From NCBI RefSeq assembly GCF_000265075.1, contig NZ_AJYA01000047.1:135-33467 (forward strand): 33,333 nt of DNA. The letters are read 5' to 3'. This document shows, one piece after another, positions 7,602-17,534 of this stretch (its first letter is position 1; each line of letters begins with the position of its first letter). Position numbers and translations under genes: made by a program. The DNA comes from Nitritalea halalkaliphila LW7 (GTDB lineage Bacteria > Bacteroidota > Bacteroidia > Cytophagales > Cyclobacteriaceae). The notes beneath the pieces were generated by a model. That model was given only the letters and a program-made list of their open reading frames with translations. It was not told the DNA's origin and searched no databases.

Positions 7602-8441
7602 CTACTGTGCATCCAAGCGGCGCATTTCCTGAAAAAGCTCCAGAAATGCGAAAGGCCGAGACGTTTCGGATACGCGGGAGTCACGCACCTCTTCGTAGCG
7701 ACTGAGAAGTTGGGCTGCTCGGGCTCTCAAAGCCAAATCCTCCGCTGAAGGCTCCGAGTCCTTCGGAATGGCATAGACGAAATGCCCCTCTTTTGCGCTA
7801 GCAACAGGTATTTGAAAAAAATCGCGTGTCACGAAATCTCCCGTTTCCTCCTGGTGGCGTGCTGCTTCCACGAAAAAATCTACCGCGGCATCCGGATACC
7901 CGAAAAAATAGCCATAGGCACGGAAGCGATCGAACTTTTCCTCAAACTCATAGAGGGTCAACAGCTGCTCTGCCGGGCTGTCCGGAAATACGCCACGTTT
8001 CAAAAAGAAATCGCGCTGCGCAGCGATACGGTTTTCAAGCGCTTGGCGATGGAAGACCAGCAACTCAAAGCCGCGTGACTTGCCGTAAACAGCACGAAAG
8101 GGGATAAGCACGAAACCCACCTGCTCATCGGCGAGAAAGCGAAAGCTGTCTTGTATCGCGCGCATGCGTGCAGCCGCTTCCTCCTCGTCGAGTAGTTTCC
8201 CTGTGAGGGTGTCGATAGCAAAGGAAATGTGCTGCACCGTGCTGATGGGTTTTACACCTCCGAAAACAGTAAAAAGTCCCTCGTTTTGGAGGGTTTGTTT
8301 CGCGAGGGAGTCGGCCCACTCTAAAGCCGTTAGCGGTGGCTGCTGAGCGAAAACGGTGGGCAGGGTTAGGCTCAGAAGAAGGAGGAGGCAGGACAAGTAC
8401 TTCCGAAACAGAAGTGCGTGGTGCGGAAAGAATACGTGCAT
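7602..8441 (-). CDS. unknown secreted protein, last gene of the TonB receptor operon
   Basis: A 279-residue protein not recognised by family. The chosen ATG at 8439-8441 lies 7 bases after the stop of the upstream barrel gene; the longer frame from 8495 would overlap that gene. Residues 1-33 form a signal peptide (LLLLLSLTLPTVFAQ). The mature part is mostly polar and probably helical, with conspicuous aromatic clusters (FRAYGYFFGYPDAAVDFFVEAA) and a charged C-terminus. There is no lipobox or membrane segment, so it is probably periplasmic. Its position suggests a role with the TonB receptor, DUF4876-like and DUF6850-like proteins. The reading frame is intact. Confidence 0.75.
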   Translation of the reverse strand: MHVFFPHHALLFRKYLSCLLLLLSLTLPTVFAQQPPLTALEWADSLAKQTLQNEGLFTVFGGVKPISTVQHISFAIDTLTGKLLDEEEAAARMRAIQDSFRFLADEQVGFVLIPFRAVYGKSRGFELLVFHRQALENRIAAQRDFFLKRGVFPDSPAEQLLTLYEFEEKFDRFRAYGYFFGYPDAAVDFFVEAARHQEETGDFVTRDFFQIPVASAKEGHFVYAIPKDSEPSAEDLALRARAAQLLSRYEEVRDSRVSETSRPFAFLELFQEMRRLDAQ

Positions 8442-8448
8442 AAGAAAA

Positions 8449-9950
8449 TTAATAAAGCAGATAGTTGAGTTGAATACGATACTGGGTGAAGGCATGCTTC
8501 GGCTGCTGCCGGTGTGCCACGGCCAAGTCTAGCGAAAAGGCATCCTTGTTCAGGTTTTGCCAAAGCCAGGTAAAGGCCACGCCTCCTGTGACATGCTGCT
8601 GCCCATAGAAAAGCAGGTCCGGCTGCTGCAGAAAACGGCCGACCTCACTTGTCGGGTCAGGAAACTGCGAAGCGCCGGGAAGACTGAGCCCCAGCTGAGG
8701 ACCTGCGAGGAGTGTAGAACGCCCTATTGTGACCAGAGAGAAGCTGGCGGCAGTTTCCAGTGTCGTCACCGAAAAGTGGCGAATAGCACCCGCCGCGATG
8801 TCCTCCTGCTCCTGAGCCCACCACTGCCAGTCGAAGCGGTAGAGCGCAGTTTGGCGCCGATTCCGCCACAGGTGCACACCCGCCACCTCACGCTGCGCAT
8901 GCAGGAAGTTGACCGCCTGAAAAAGAGGATCTAATCCATTCCCATTTTGGAGGGTAGCGCGCAGCTCCTGCTGGTACGTGCCCGGAGAGAGGTGTCGCTG
9001 CAGTCCTCCCTGAAGCCGGAAGGTTTCCTGCCGTCCACTCCCAGCATCTAGAGGAAAGGCGATGCCATCTCGAATCTGGAAGGTTTTTTGGGCCCTGCCC
9101 AAAACCAAAAACACAAAACCCTCCTTACCCCACTGCTGCTGGGCATGCAGCTGAAGCGCCCACTCCTCCTGAAACTGGTTACGGGTGAAGCTTTGGAAAG
9201 CCGTGCGCGTGAAGGTCTCCAGTCCACGCATAAAACGGAGGCGAAATTCCTGTGCGGCAAAGGCCCCAATCTGGTTTTCCTCGATGCCGCGGGAAAAAGT
9301 GCCTGCCAAGCCCAGGGAAAGCCCCTTTTGAAGGCGTAGATTTTGACCAAGATGAAGTTGGTACCGGTTAGCACGATAGAGCGGACGAGGTTCGGCATCC
9401 ATGGCCGCTGTCGAGACCTGGTACTGCAGCCGGAAAAAGCTACTCATCCTTCCCCTCACATAGGGAGCGGAGTGGCCCGAAACACCCACTGCGACCTGAT
9501 CTCCTGACCATGGGGAGCTGCTCTCTTGCGCCAGCAAAAAGGGGTTTCCCTGCTGTGCGGAGCCCTGAAGTAAAAAGGGCCGCAGGCTTCCAGCTCTCGG
9601 GTGTAGCCGAAATCCCCCTGAAAAGACCAGCTGCCCAGTTGTTTACGCGACTGCGAGGAGAAACTCACCTCCTGAAAGCGTTCGGGAGCCAAGGCAGGGA
9701 CCAAATTCCCCGATCCAGAAGCATGGTGCAGCGCTGCCTGATAAAATTCGGGCTGGTCTTCCGACTGCATTAGAAAGGGGAAAGCGGCATGCCAGGAAAC
9801 GTCCAACTGCTGCAGGTACCAAGCAGGATGTAGGGAAGAGGACTCCCCGGCATCCTTTCGTGCCAAGGAGTCTGCAGATGAGGCCACTGCACTTCCCCCA
9901 AGCAGCATTAGCAGAAAGCTAAAATATCCTAGCATGCCTTTCGCTCTCAT
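8449..9950 (-). CDS. DUF6850-like outer-membrane beta-barrel protein (frameshifted in this sequence)
   Basis: Two overlapping frames make one protein. The N-terminal piece (9950-9456) carries a signal peptide ending near AVASSADSL and then reads FQGDFGYTRELEA. The C-terminal piece (from about 9590 to 8449) begins in frame as PFLLQGSAQQGNPFLLAQES and continues as an amphipathic beta-barrel to the end QYRIQLNYLLY, a proper closing strand. One added base in the GGCCC run at about 9577-9590 joins them into 500 residues. The barrel pattern, length and position after a DUF4876-like lipoprotein fit the DUF6850 family known beside TonB receptors in Bacteroidota. The family's function is unknown. The start is 11 bases after the preceding stop. 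Confidence 0.7.
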
Positions 9951-9961
9951 GGGCTTACACG

Positions 9962-11169
9962 TTATCGGTTAGTAGGTGCCGGGGTCGGATTTATGACGAA
10001 ATCCTCAGTGCTGTTATTGGTGTCCTGATAGAGGAGATTGCCATCGATGGTTTGGGTTTTACGGATGATCGATTCGCTGGTGTAGATGCCATTCACGAAA
10101 GCAAAACCGGCGTCTTGTGCACAGGAATGCGCTTGAAAGCGGCGTCACCCTCTCCTCTTAAGGCCTCCACTGCGTCGATGATCAGATTTGTCGGCACACG
10201 AACCACAGGAGGGCTGTTCGGATTCGCACCGGGGATAGCCACCTGCTCGAGGGCCTCAAAATTATCCGTTCTCCAGATGATCGTTGCCGGTCCGAAAACA
10301 GGAACCAGGGAGAAAGTACCGTTAAACGGATGGTACAGCATCTCCATATTGGGCACATTCGGGGCATCTACATCTCGCTCGGAACCCACCACAAATAGCT
10401 CAAAATCTGCCTGACTCAGGTCTACGGGACTGGCTGGATTAGCCACTTCGGCGCGGTGATTAATCCCTTGCTGCGCGATCGTGATGGCCGTAAAAGGTGC
10501 CAGCACGTGGGTATTGCCATTTCCTGGGATTCTCCAGGCGGTGGTGATGAACACATTGTCCTGATCGTCTGCGAACGGTGTAGGCAGTGTATTCGGGTTG
10601 ATTTGGCCCGATGGGCCAAAAACATTCGATAAAATCAAGCCATCCAAGACAATCGGCTCACTGGAGTTATTATAGATTTCGAAAAACTGATCGAAGAAAT
10701 AATTAGATCCTTCCGGGGTACGCGAGCCGGTGTAATAGACCTGACTGATGACCAGATCTCCCGTAATGGCTCCCGAGAGGCGCGCCTGAATCGGGCTGTT
10801 CGCCACGGTGGGGTTCAGCATCAAATTATTATCGACGAAATTCAGATTCACGCGGACCGCTGCGCCGGTGAGTAGCTCTGCCTCGCTTTCCGTTAGGGCG
10901 CGGCTGGCTTGTAAGGTGTAGATGCCCGGGACCAGATTCGCAAATTCCACCAATCCGTTCGCGCCGGTAACTGCTTCTTCGCGCTGCCCAGAGGCGGCAT
11001 TGGTCAGCGTAACCTGGACATTTGGAGCAGCCTCTTCGGCGAAATCTTCAGGGAAAAGCACCTGTATGGTGGCATCGAAGCGTTCCACACGCGGGGTATC
11101 GTCGGTGGAACAAGCTACCAGCAGCAGAAGTAGCGCCAGTAAAGCAAAAGGGTAGTGAACGTGTTTCAT
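9962..11169 (-). CDS. DUF4876-like surface lipoprotein (frameshifted in this sequence)
   Basis: A lipoprotein with signal ending LLLLLVAC (Cys20). It is followed by an Ig-like or carboxypeptidase-regulatory-like beta domain (about 30-110) and a longer domain with GDLVISQVYYTG and FFEIYNNSSEPIVLDGL, features I associate with DUF4876. The open frame ends at 10093 with an unnatural tail after RIPVHK. The other frame continues DAGFAFVNGIYTSESIIRK, then LLYQDTNNSTEDF, and stops at 9962, giving 402 residues. One base added at about 10112-10118 repairs it. It sits between the TonB receptor and the DUF6850-like barrel. A receptor-associated ligand-binding role is inference. Confidence 0.75.
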
Positions 11170-11229
11170 ACTAAATAGATAAACGGTTAAATAAATGTTG
11201 ATACAATTAGAAGCAAACTAGCCAGCGAC

Positions 11230-13944
11230 TTACAGACGGTAAAAGACCTCCGCCCCGAAGAACAGGCTCAGATTCCGCTGCACGAAGGCCACATTTCGAG
11301 GGTCTTGGAACAGCGGTCTATGGTTAAAGAGATTATTCACGAAGAAAGCAAAGCCCCGCCCCGCCTGAAATTCCTTGTTCATGCGAAAGTTCACCAGCGT
11401 CAGCGGTGGTCGCCGCACCGGAAGTAGCTGCTCGGGTGAGGTTAAGTTATGAAAAGGCACAAACTCAGGAAGCTGGGCTTCTTCTGGGCTGACCCGGAAA
11501 ACTTCACCTCTACGGTTTAAAAAGGCCGTAGGAAGGGGATCAAAACCGATGACTTGGTCCTCCTGCACCCAGACCACCTGCACCAAGCTGGACAGTACGA
11601 GTCCGGCCTGCGGAAAGCGATGGATAAAACGGAAAGAGGTATTAAACTGTCGCCCAAGGTTACCCTGTCCCGCTTGAAAGAAAGGGATAAAAGGAGCATT
11701 TACATGGCGAAAGATAAAGTTAGGGTTGATCTCCTCTCCCTCCACCGTGCTCTTGGTCCGGATGTAGGCGCCATTTACAGAGAGGGCCGTCTTTAAGACC
11801 TTCCATTCGGGGAAGTCTAAGGCAAACTCCACTCCTTGGTTCACCAAGCCCCTGTTGTTCACGGGGGCATCAAAGGCCAAAAACAAGGTATCGAAGCGGG
11901 TAGGGCTTTCCGACAGCAGGGGAGGCTGTCCGGGGCGCAGTGCTTCCACCTCGAACAGACCGCGTGCTGCGATGAAGGGCTGGCGCACAAAACTTGGCCC
12001 GCCACTGGTGCGCTCGATAAAGGCATTCACCGTGTAGCGCATGCTGCCCAGCTCCCCCTCCATGCTCAGCTCCCCCTTCCGGGAAAGAAAGCTGCGCAAC
12101 TCCCGCACATCGGGTTCAATACGTCGGGTGGTCACGACCAGCAGGCGTTCGTCTGGATCTGGGGCGAAGAAATTGAAGTTGATCAAATCGATAAAGCGTG
12201 GCCCGGGACTCAGGAAATTCAGGCCCGGAACCTTAGCATGCACGCCATAGCCTGCGCGTAAGCGATGTTTCGGGTGGAGCGCCAAAGCCGTTTGCAGCCT
12301 AGGCTGCCAGTCTGTCCCGATTACGCGCTGCTCAGGGCCCGAAAGAAAGTAATGATCCATTCGCAGGCCCGCCTGCCAAGACCAGATTTTACCCCCTAGA
12401 CGCAGTAAAAAGCGATCCTCCAGGTAGGCGGACACCTGATTCAGGGCCGGCACCTCATCGAAAGTCCGTGGGCGATCCCCGGCGCTAAAGTTTTGACGCG
12501 GCGGCGTCTCCAGATCAAACTGCCTGCCCGCCCCACGATTCACATCATGCCGCAGTTCGGAGCCGAGCACCAACTTGTGCGCCACATTTCCTAAGCGCAG
12601 GCTCTTGGTCCACTCCAGGCGATGGTAGTAGTTGAGCGGATTCCCCTCCACAGTCGTGATATTCAAATAGCGCGCTGGGCCGAAGGGCACTACGCCTGTG
12701 GTGTCGGTAAAAAAGGTCGGTCTCGGCCCCACATTAGTGGTAATAAACTCGGTGAAAAAAGAGTTTTGGGCATTGCGCGTCAGCGCAAAGGTTCCTTCCA
12801 GCCGATCATACCAGGTGTTATTCCCTTGCATAATCAACTGGGCATTCCATCGAAACAGACGATCTTCGGATTCCCAACTGCGCTGCGAGGGGTCTTGATC
12901 TGCCTGCAGCGCACGTGAGGCTGTGCTATTTCCCAAGGTCAGGCGGTTACGAATCAGCAGATCTCCCGCCAGCCCGCTATACTGATGTCCCAGCGTGGCC
13001 TGTCGCCGAAAAAAACGGTTAAACACATCCCGCGGATCTGGGCGCGAATCCATGGCATCCACATCCGCGCTAATCGCATGCCGTTCTCCCAGTCGGTACC
13101 CTGCCCCGCCGGAGAGCTGCAGCGCATTCGGATTCGCTCGCAGCGTTAGGTTGGGCTTAAAATCTCCGATGCGTGTCTGGACCAGCACAGCGCCCGCGGT
13201 AAAATTCCCATGCCGCGCTGAGCCGATGCCGCGTAAGACCTCCACGGACTCGATTTGATCGGCCGGAATCTGGCGCAAGTCAAAGCCCTGGTTCGCTACC
13301 GACTGAAAGGGAGCTGGAGCGCCTGGGCTACTGTTGAGGATGTTGACATTAGCTTGTAAATTCGCATCATTAGAAAGCGGGCTGCCATCCATGACGATAG
13401 CGGTCCCCATCTGAGCCACTGCATTTCCGGCGCCATTCGTGGACACCTGCCGGATCAAGATTTGCTGCGGCGTATTCACACTGGGATTAATCGCCAGCTG
13501 CCCGGGTATAAGCTGCAGTACATCCCGCAAGCTATTGGGCTGCACGTGCGCGATAGCCTCCCTTTCGATGAGGGAGCTGGTTCCGAGGCCCGACGTATTT
13601 TCTTTGGCTGTCACCGTCACCTCCTGCAGTTCCAGGCTCCGGCTTTTCAGGGTGAGGGTAAGTGCGGTAGGGGTTTGGCCTTCGGCAAAAAGCGTATCGA
13701 GGGTCTCGAAACCCATCATTTGGGCGCGAAGCCGTAGTGCTCCCGGGCCAATTGCCTGAAAAATCCCATTTCCTTCTTGATTGGTGAGCAGGTAGGCCCC
13801 GCTGGGTTCGAGCTGAACGATGGCTCCGGGGAGGGCGCTCCCACTGGGGTCTAAGACACGGATGCGCAGCGCATGCTCCTGTGCCTGCCCGATTCGGGGC
13901 AAAACAAAAAGAGTAGTGAAGACAAGCAGGGTGAGCAGGCGCAT
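11230..13944 (-). CDS. TonB-dependent outer-membrane receptor with carboxypeptidase-regulatory-like N-domain
   Basis: Active importer of an unidentified ligand across the outer membrane. The 904-residue protein has a signal peptide (1-22, ending GQAQ), a carboxypeptidase-D regulatory-like domain (about 25-105), a TonB-box-like LQEVTVTAKE, a plug domain (about 120-260 with IESVEVLRGIGSARHGNFTAGAVLVQT) and a 22-strand-type barrel to the C-terminus. It is not of SusC type: it is shorter, has no SusD partner, and its accompanying lipoprotein is DUF4876-like. Its start codon and promoter lie inside a perfect 17-bp inverted repeat. A two-component system is encoded directly upstream. Candidate ligands include metal chelates, cofactors or peptides; the sequence does not decide. 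The frame is intact. Confidence 0.92.
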   Translation of the reverse strand: MRLLTLLVFTTLFVLPRIGQAQEHALRIRVLDPSGSALPGAIVQLEPSGAYLLTNQEGNGIFQAIGPGALRLRAQMMGFETLDTLFAEGQTPTALTLTLKSRSLELQEVTVTAKENTSGLGTSSLIEREAIAHVQPNSLRDVLQLIPGQLAINPSVNTPQQILIRQVSTNGAGNAVAQMGTAIVMDGSPLSNDANLQANVNILNSSPGAPAPFQSVANQGFDLRQIPADQIESVEVLRGIGSARHGNFTAGAVLVQTRIGDFKPNLTLRANPNALQLSGGAGYRLGERHAISADVDAMDSRPDPRDVFNRFFRRQATLGHQYSGLAGDLLIRNRLTLGNSTASRALQADQDPSQRSWESEDRLFRWNAQLIMQGNNTWYDRLEGTFALTRNAQNSFFTEFITTNVGPRPTFFTDTTGVVPFGPARYLNITTVEGNPLNYYHRLEWTKSLRLGNVAHKLVLGSELRHDVNRGAGRQFDLETPPRQNFSAGDRPRTFDEVPALNQVSAYLEDRFLLRLGGKIWSWQAGLRMDHYFLSGPEQRVIGTDWQPRLQTALALHPKHRLRAGYGVHAKVPGLNFLSPGPRFIDLINFNFFAPDPDERLLVVTTRRIEPDVRELRSFLSRKGELSMEGELGSMRYTVNAFIERTSGGPSFVRQPFIAARGLFEVEALRPGQPPLLSESPTRFDTLFLAFDAPVNNRGLVNQGVEFALDFPEWKVLKTALSVNGAYIRTKSTVEGEEINPNFIFRHVNAPFIPFFQAGQGNLGRQFNTSFRFIHRFPQAGLVLSSLVQVVWVQEDQVIGFDPLPTAFLNRRGEVFRVSPEEAQLPEFVPFHNLTSPEQLLPVRRPPLTLVNFRMNKEFQAGRGFAFFVNNLFNHRPLFQDPRNVAFVQRNLSLFFGAEVFYRL

Positions 13945-13990
13945 GTAGCATTAAATTTCCTGCAAATGTAGGTAATTTAATGCTACATGC
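13941..13990. repeat. perfect 17-bp inverted repeat over the TonB receptor promoter and start
   Basis: GCATGTAGCATTAAATT (13941-13957) and its exact reverse complement AATTTAATGCTACATGC (13974-13990), separated by 16 bases. The left arm contains the receptor's ATG (13942-13944), the centre holds the -7 box and the right arm fills the spacer up to the -33 box. Because about half lies upstream of the likely transcription start, a DNA operator is more plausible than an mRNA hairpin. Confidence 0.85.
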
Positions 13991-13992
13991 AA
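13963..13992 (-). promoter_or_regulatory. Bacteroidota-type promoter of the TonB receptor operon
   Basis: On the minus strand TTG (13992-13990), a 19-base spacer and TACATTTG (13970-13963) give an exact match to the phylum's consensus. The leader to the ATG at 13944 would be only about 15 bases. The promoter lies between the response regulator stop (14041) and the receptor, so the receptor operon can be controlled separately from the kinase-regulator pair. Confidence 0.75.
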
Positions 13993-14040
13993 TATTGTTG
14001 CGATAAAAAACACACCTACTAGGTCTAAGCGCTACGGGCA

Positions 14041-14730
14041 CTAGAGAGCTGCCGTCAGCACCAGCTTATACCCCACCCCGCGAATGCTCAGCAGCTGCAG
14101 GCGAGGCTCCACTGCGAGTAACTTGCGCAAGCGCGATATAAACACATCCAAGCTGCGGCTGGCATAGCCCTCCTCCTGGCCCCAAACAGCCTGCCACAGG
14201 GCCTCTTTTTCCATCACTTCTCCCTCATGCTGCCATAAAACCTGAAGCAGCAGGCTCTCCTTATACGAGAGGGACACCGTGTCATGGGGACGAAGTAAAC
14301 GCTGCTGCCGGGGAAAAAACTGCAAAACACCCAGATGCAGCCCCGCTTCCTGTTCTCTTTGCTCCAGCTGTGTGCCTATCAAAAAGCGCTCCATACGCAC
14401 GATGAGCTCCTCTAAGCTGAACGGCTTGCGCACATAATCCACCGCTCCCAGCTGCAGGGCACGCACCGCATCTTTCGGTAAGATACGCGCTGTGAGCATC
14501 AGCACGGGAAGCGTCGGGCGCTGCTGCTGCAAAAGCGCGAGCACCTCGAAGCCATCCCGCTTAGGAAGTCCTCCATCCAGCAGCACCACATCCACCTCAG
14601 GCGCGAGAGCAGCCGCTAAGCCCGCTTCACCATCCCGCTCCCAGCGCACCTGAAACCCCGCCTCTTCCAGCCCCTCACAGACTAAAAATGCCAAATTCTG
14701 CTCATCTTCTATCAGTACGACACGCTTCAT
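14041..14730 (-). CDS. OmpR/PhoB-family response regulator
   Basis: A 229-residue DNA-binding response regulator. The receiver domain (1-115) has the acidic pair E8/D9, phospho-acceptor D52 (VVLLDGGLPKRDG), T80 and K102 (RKPF). The winged-helix domain (about 135-229) shows SYKESLLLQVLWQHEGEVMEKEALWQAVWG and a recognition-helix region SRSLDVFISRLRKLL ending GVGYKL. It starts 2 bases after the kinase stop. It lies directly upstream of the TonB receptor operon, whose promoter carries a large inverted repeat, so that operon is the natural candidate target. An OmpR-type regulator usually binds direct repeats, so another factor may use the inverted repeat. Confidence 0.93.
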   Translation of the reverse strand: MKRVVLIEDEQNLAFLVCEGLEEAGFQVRWERDGEAGLAAALAPEVDVVLLDGGLPKRDGFEVLALLQQQRPTLPVLMLTARILPKDAVRALQLGAVDYVRKPFSLEELIVRMERFLIGTQLEQREQEAGLHLGVLQFFPRQQRLLRPHDTVSLSYKESLLLQVLWQHEGEVMEKEALWQAVWGQEEGYASRSLDVFISRLRKLLAVEPRLQLLSIRGVGYKLVLTAAL

Positions 14731-14732
14731 AT

Positions 14733-16147
14733 TTACTTCTTTTGTAGTCGATCCACGCGTAAAAGAAAGTGGGCCCCCGTGTGCCTCTCCCGGCTGGCCA
14801 CCAGTTCTAGCTGCCCTCCGACAGCTGTCACCAATTGGCGCGCCTGGTAAAGCCCCAGTCCGAAGCCCGCCTTTTGGCCCTCACGGGCCAAAACCCCACG
14901 AAAATAGGGGGTAAAAATAGCCTCTTTTTCACTGTCCGAAATTCCCGGGCCATTATCCTGAACATGCACGCAGACCCCGTGCGGCTCCGTCTCCACCCAA
15001 ATGTGCAGCTGGGCAGCTTCTCCCGCATACTTACGCGCATTATCTAAGAGGACATACAAGACCAGAGTCAAGCGCTTCGCCGAAATCGCGAGGTGAGTCG
15101 GGACATCAGGAGGCTGCACCTGAAGGAGCAGGTCCCGCGGTGCCCAGCTGGGGAGTTGGGCCAAAAAAGACTGCAACTCCATACGCTCTTCCTGCTCTTC
15201 CAGCAGCAGCAGACTTTCGCCGAGGTGCTGCATCCGACCCAGCTCCTCGCTAGCCAAATCGAGATACCGCTGAGCGGTGGCGGGTAAAAAATCCTTTTTT
15301 TGGAGCCGCTGAAGGGCTAGGGAAGCCACGCTCAGCGGAGTCATCAGAGTGTGCGCCAACTGCTGAAGCAGGGTCTCCCGTTCCTGAAGCCAGGCCTGCT
15401 TTTTGCGCTCTTGTGAGTGCCAAAGCGCCCATACGCTCCCTAAGGCAAGCAGCAGCAGGAAACTAAGGAGCAGGCTAGGGAGCAGCTGCCAGGTGGCGGC
15501 CTTGGACAAGCCGCTGACGACAGGGAAAAATACTTGTTGGCCTTTAAACGCACCGATTTTCTGCGGTGCTAAGGCGATAGCCCCCTTTGTGGCTACTGGC
15601 AGCACCGTCCCTGCCGTATCTAACTGCACCTGAAGTGCTAGAAAAGTGCTTTGGACCTGGTCTTGGAGAGCACGTGCCAAGGAATCCACCGGCCAGGGGG
15701 CATTTAGTCCAGCACGTAAGCGCTCCGCCAAGGTATCCTGCCAGTACATCAGCGACCCTGTAGGAGCATGCGGCGATTCCGCTCGAGCAGCAGCTCTACA
15801 GCCTCCATTTCCTTCCATTCGGGGTTTTCTGGCAGTCGAATTTCCACGAAAACGCGGTCTGAATCGGGGGCAAGCAGTCGAAGTAGTCCTTCCCCTTTAT
15901 CCGTCGAATCCAAGCGCACGCGGACATAGTTTTCGCTCAGAACATCTTCCCGAAAGGCGGCATTCACTCGGTCTACACGTGCCTCTTCCTGTTGGCGAAA
16001 AAACTGCCTACTAATTTCCTCCACCTCCTCTAAAATGGCTCCCTTACGCGCCTCAAAATCACGAAACAGCAGCCAAGCCTGCAGCCCCATAAAAGCGAAA
16101 AAGAGCAGGGCCACCAGCCCCGACCAAAAGGAAGTAAAAGATTTCAT
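14733..16147 (-). CDS. sensor histidine kinase (frameshifted in this sequence)
   Basis: Two overlapping frames make one 471-residue kinase. The N-terminal piece (16147-15749) has a first membrane helix (about residues 9-28) and part of the periplasmic sensor region. The other piece contains the rest of the sensor region, the second membrane helix (LLPSLLLSFLLLLALGSVWAL) and the kinase core. Core motifs are the H-box LAHTLMTPLS, N-box VLLDNARKYA, G1 VQDNGPGIS and G2 GFGLGLYQ. One G added in the CCC run at 15756-15758 (plus strand) joins RRMLLQG to SLMYWQD. The H-box lacks the common HELRTP wording but keeps His and Thr-Pro. The signal sensed is unknown. It forms an operon with the downstream regulator. 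Confidence 0.85.
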
Positions 16148-16257
16148 GATCTAAAACTAAGGGAAAATCTCCAGTTACGGCAGCGCCTTTACACTATTTT
16201 ACATCCATTTCGTTTCGCTTAACAAAACAATCTACCGCACCAACTACCTTTACCCCC

Positions 16258-17534
16258 ATGAAAACAAGACATAAACGCTCCCCACTATTCTTCTTCGGCC
16301 TCCTGCTCATTTTATGCCTGCAGGGGCAGCAAGGCAGCGCGCAAGATGCCTCCTCCACAGCGGCAGCTCCGGCAGAAGCACTAAGCCAAGGGGCCACACT
16401 TCCCAAGGCACTGATTACCAATGACTTAAAAATAGACAGCTTAGAACTGCGTTTCCCTGATGGCAGTGGCAAGTGGCTGCTCATTGACTTTTGGGCACCT
16501 GGTGCGCCCCCTGCGTGGCAGGCCACCGCAAGCTGGACAGTCTGCAAGCGCAGTTTTCTGAGTCCTTACACATCTGGGCGGTCAGCTACGAAGAGACATC
16601 CCGTGTGCGGCGCTTTGTGGAGAAACAGCCAGCCACATTTCAGCATGTCCGGGACGAACACGAGCTCTTGGCCACTTATTTTCCTCACCGCATCATCCCC
16701 CATGCCGTGCTGATCGATCCGAGTGGCCAGATCCGAAGCATCAGTGCGCCCGAGGATTTAGATGCTTTTACGCTACAGGCTTTTCTATCCGGGGAGGAGC
16801 CGCGCGTAGCGCAAAAGCAGGACCGAATCGGATTCGATCCCCTGCGTAGCGACATTTTCGAGCGCAGCGGCACAGAGGAAGAGGCCTTTACTCTGATCGA
16901 AAGCCTCGAAGGCCTACCCACCCTTAGCATCAAAGGCTTAGGCGAGGGATTGAAGGGGCGTCGACTCACCTTGATTAACTATAGCATCAGCGGCATGATC
17001 AGAGAGGCGATGGATCTGGGCTGGAGGCGCTTCCAAATCAAAGAAGAGGAAAAGCAGGCACTGGAAGAAGAACTTTACACATTGGACCTCATCGTAGCAG
17101 AAGCCGATTCCGACCTGCTTCGTACACAGCTTTTTGAGCACGTGCAGACACATTTTGGTCTGACGCTGGACACGCTACGAGAGACAAGTAAAATCTACCG
17201 CTTGGTACTCGAGGACCCGGTGAAACGAGCGCAACATGCAGCCGTAAACCCTGAAGAGGCCGGCGCCTCGGGCCAGCACTATCGTTCGCCGGCTGCACAG
17301 CTGAAAGATCTGGCTGATTATTTGGAGCAGTTTGGCATCGTGGGCGCCATCGTGCTACCTGAAACAGAGACGGACCCCCCCTATCCTATGGACTTTCGCT
17401 TTTTCCCGGAGGATGTCGCCACCTTTTGGAAGGCGCTCGAAGCGCTCGGATTAGGCTTGCGCCAAGAAGAGGCGGAAGTTACGCGCTACCAGGTATCGCT
17501 TAAAAAAGAAATAGCCTCCCCTAAACTATTTTAA
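16258..17534 (+). CDS. TlpA-like thiol-disulfide oxidoreductase with DUF3738-like C-terminal domain (frameshifted in this sequence)
   Basis: Periplasmic thioredoxin-fold protein. The signal peptide ends near QGSAQ (residue 29). The frame reads LLIDFWA and then goes wrong at 16496-16498. The other frame continues as WCAPC, a redox-active CxxC, and HAVLIDPSGQI with the thioredoxin cis-Pro region (RIIPHAVL). One added base restores FWATWCAPC and a 425-residue protein. After the thioredoxin domain (to about 180) comes a roughly 230-residue extension with LRTQLFEHVQTHFGLTLD and QLKDLADYLEQFGI, which resembles the DUF3738 domain; this second call is tentative. TACCTTTA (16245-16252) is a near match to a -7 box. 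It is divergent from the kinase gene. Confidence 0.75.

Noticed and set aside
13941..13990. mRNA hairpin or intrinsic terminator at the TonB receptor start
   Set aside because: The -7 box lies in the loop, so half of the repeat is probably not transcribed; there is no T-run after it.
15749..16147. Independent 132-residue membrane protein upstream of the kinase
   Set aside because: It supplies the missing first membrane helix and sensor half of the histidine kinase; one added G joins the frames.
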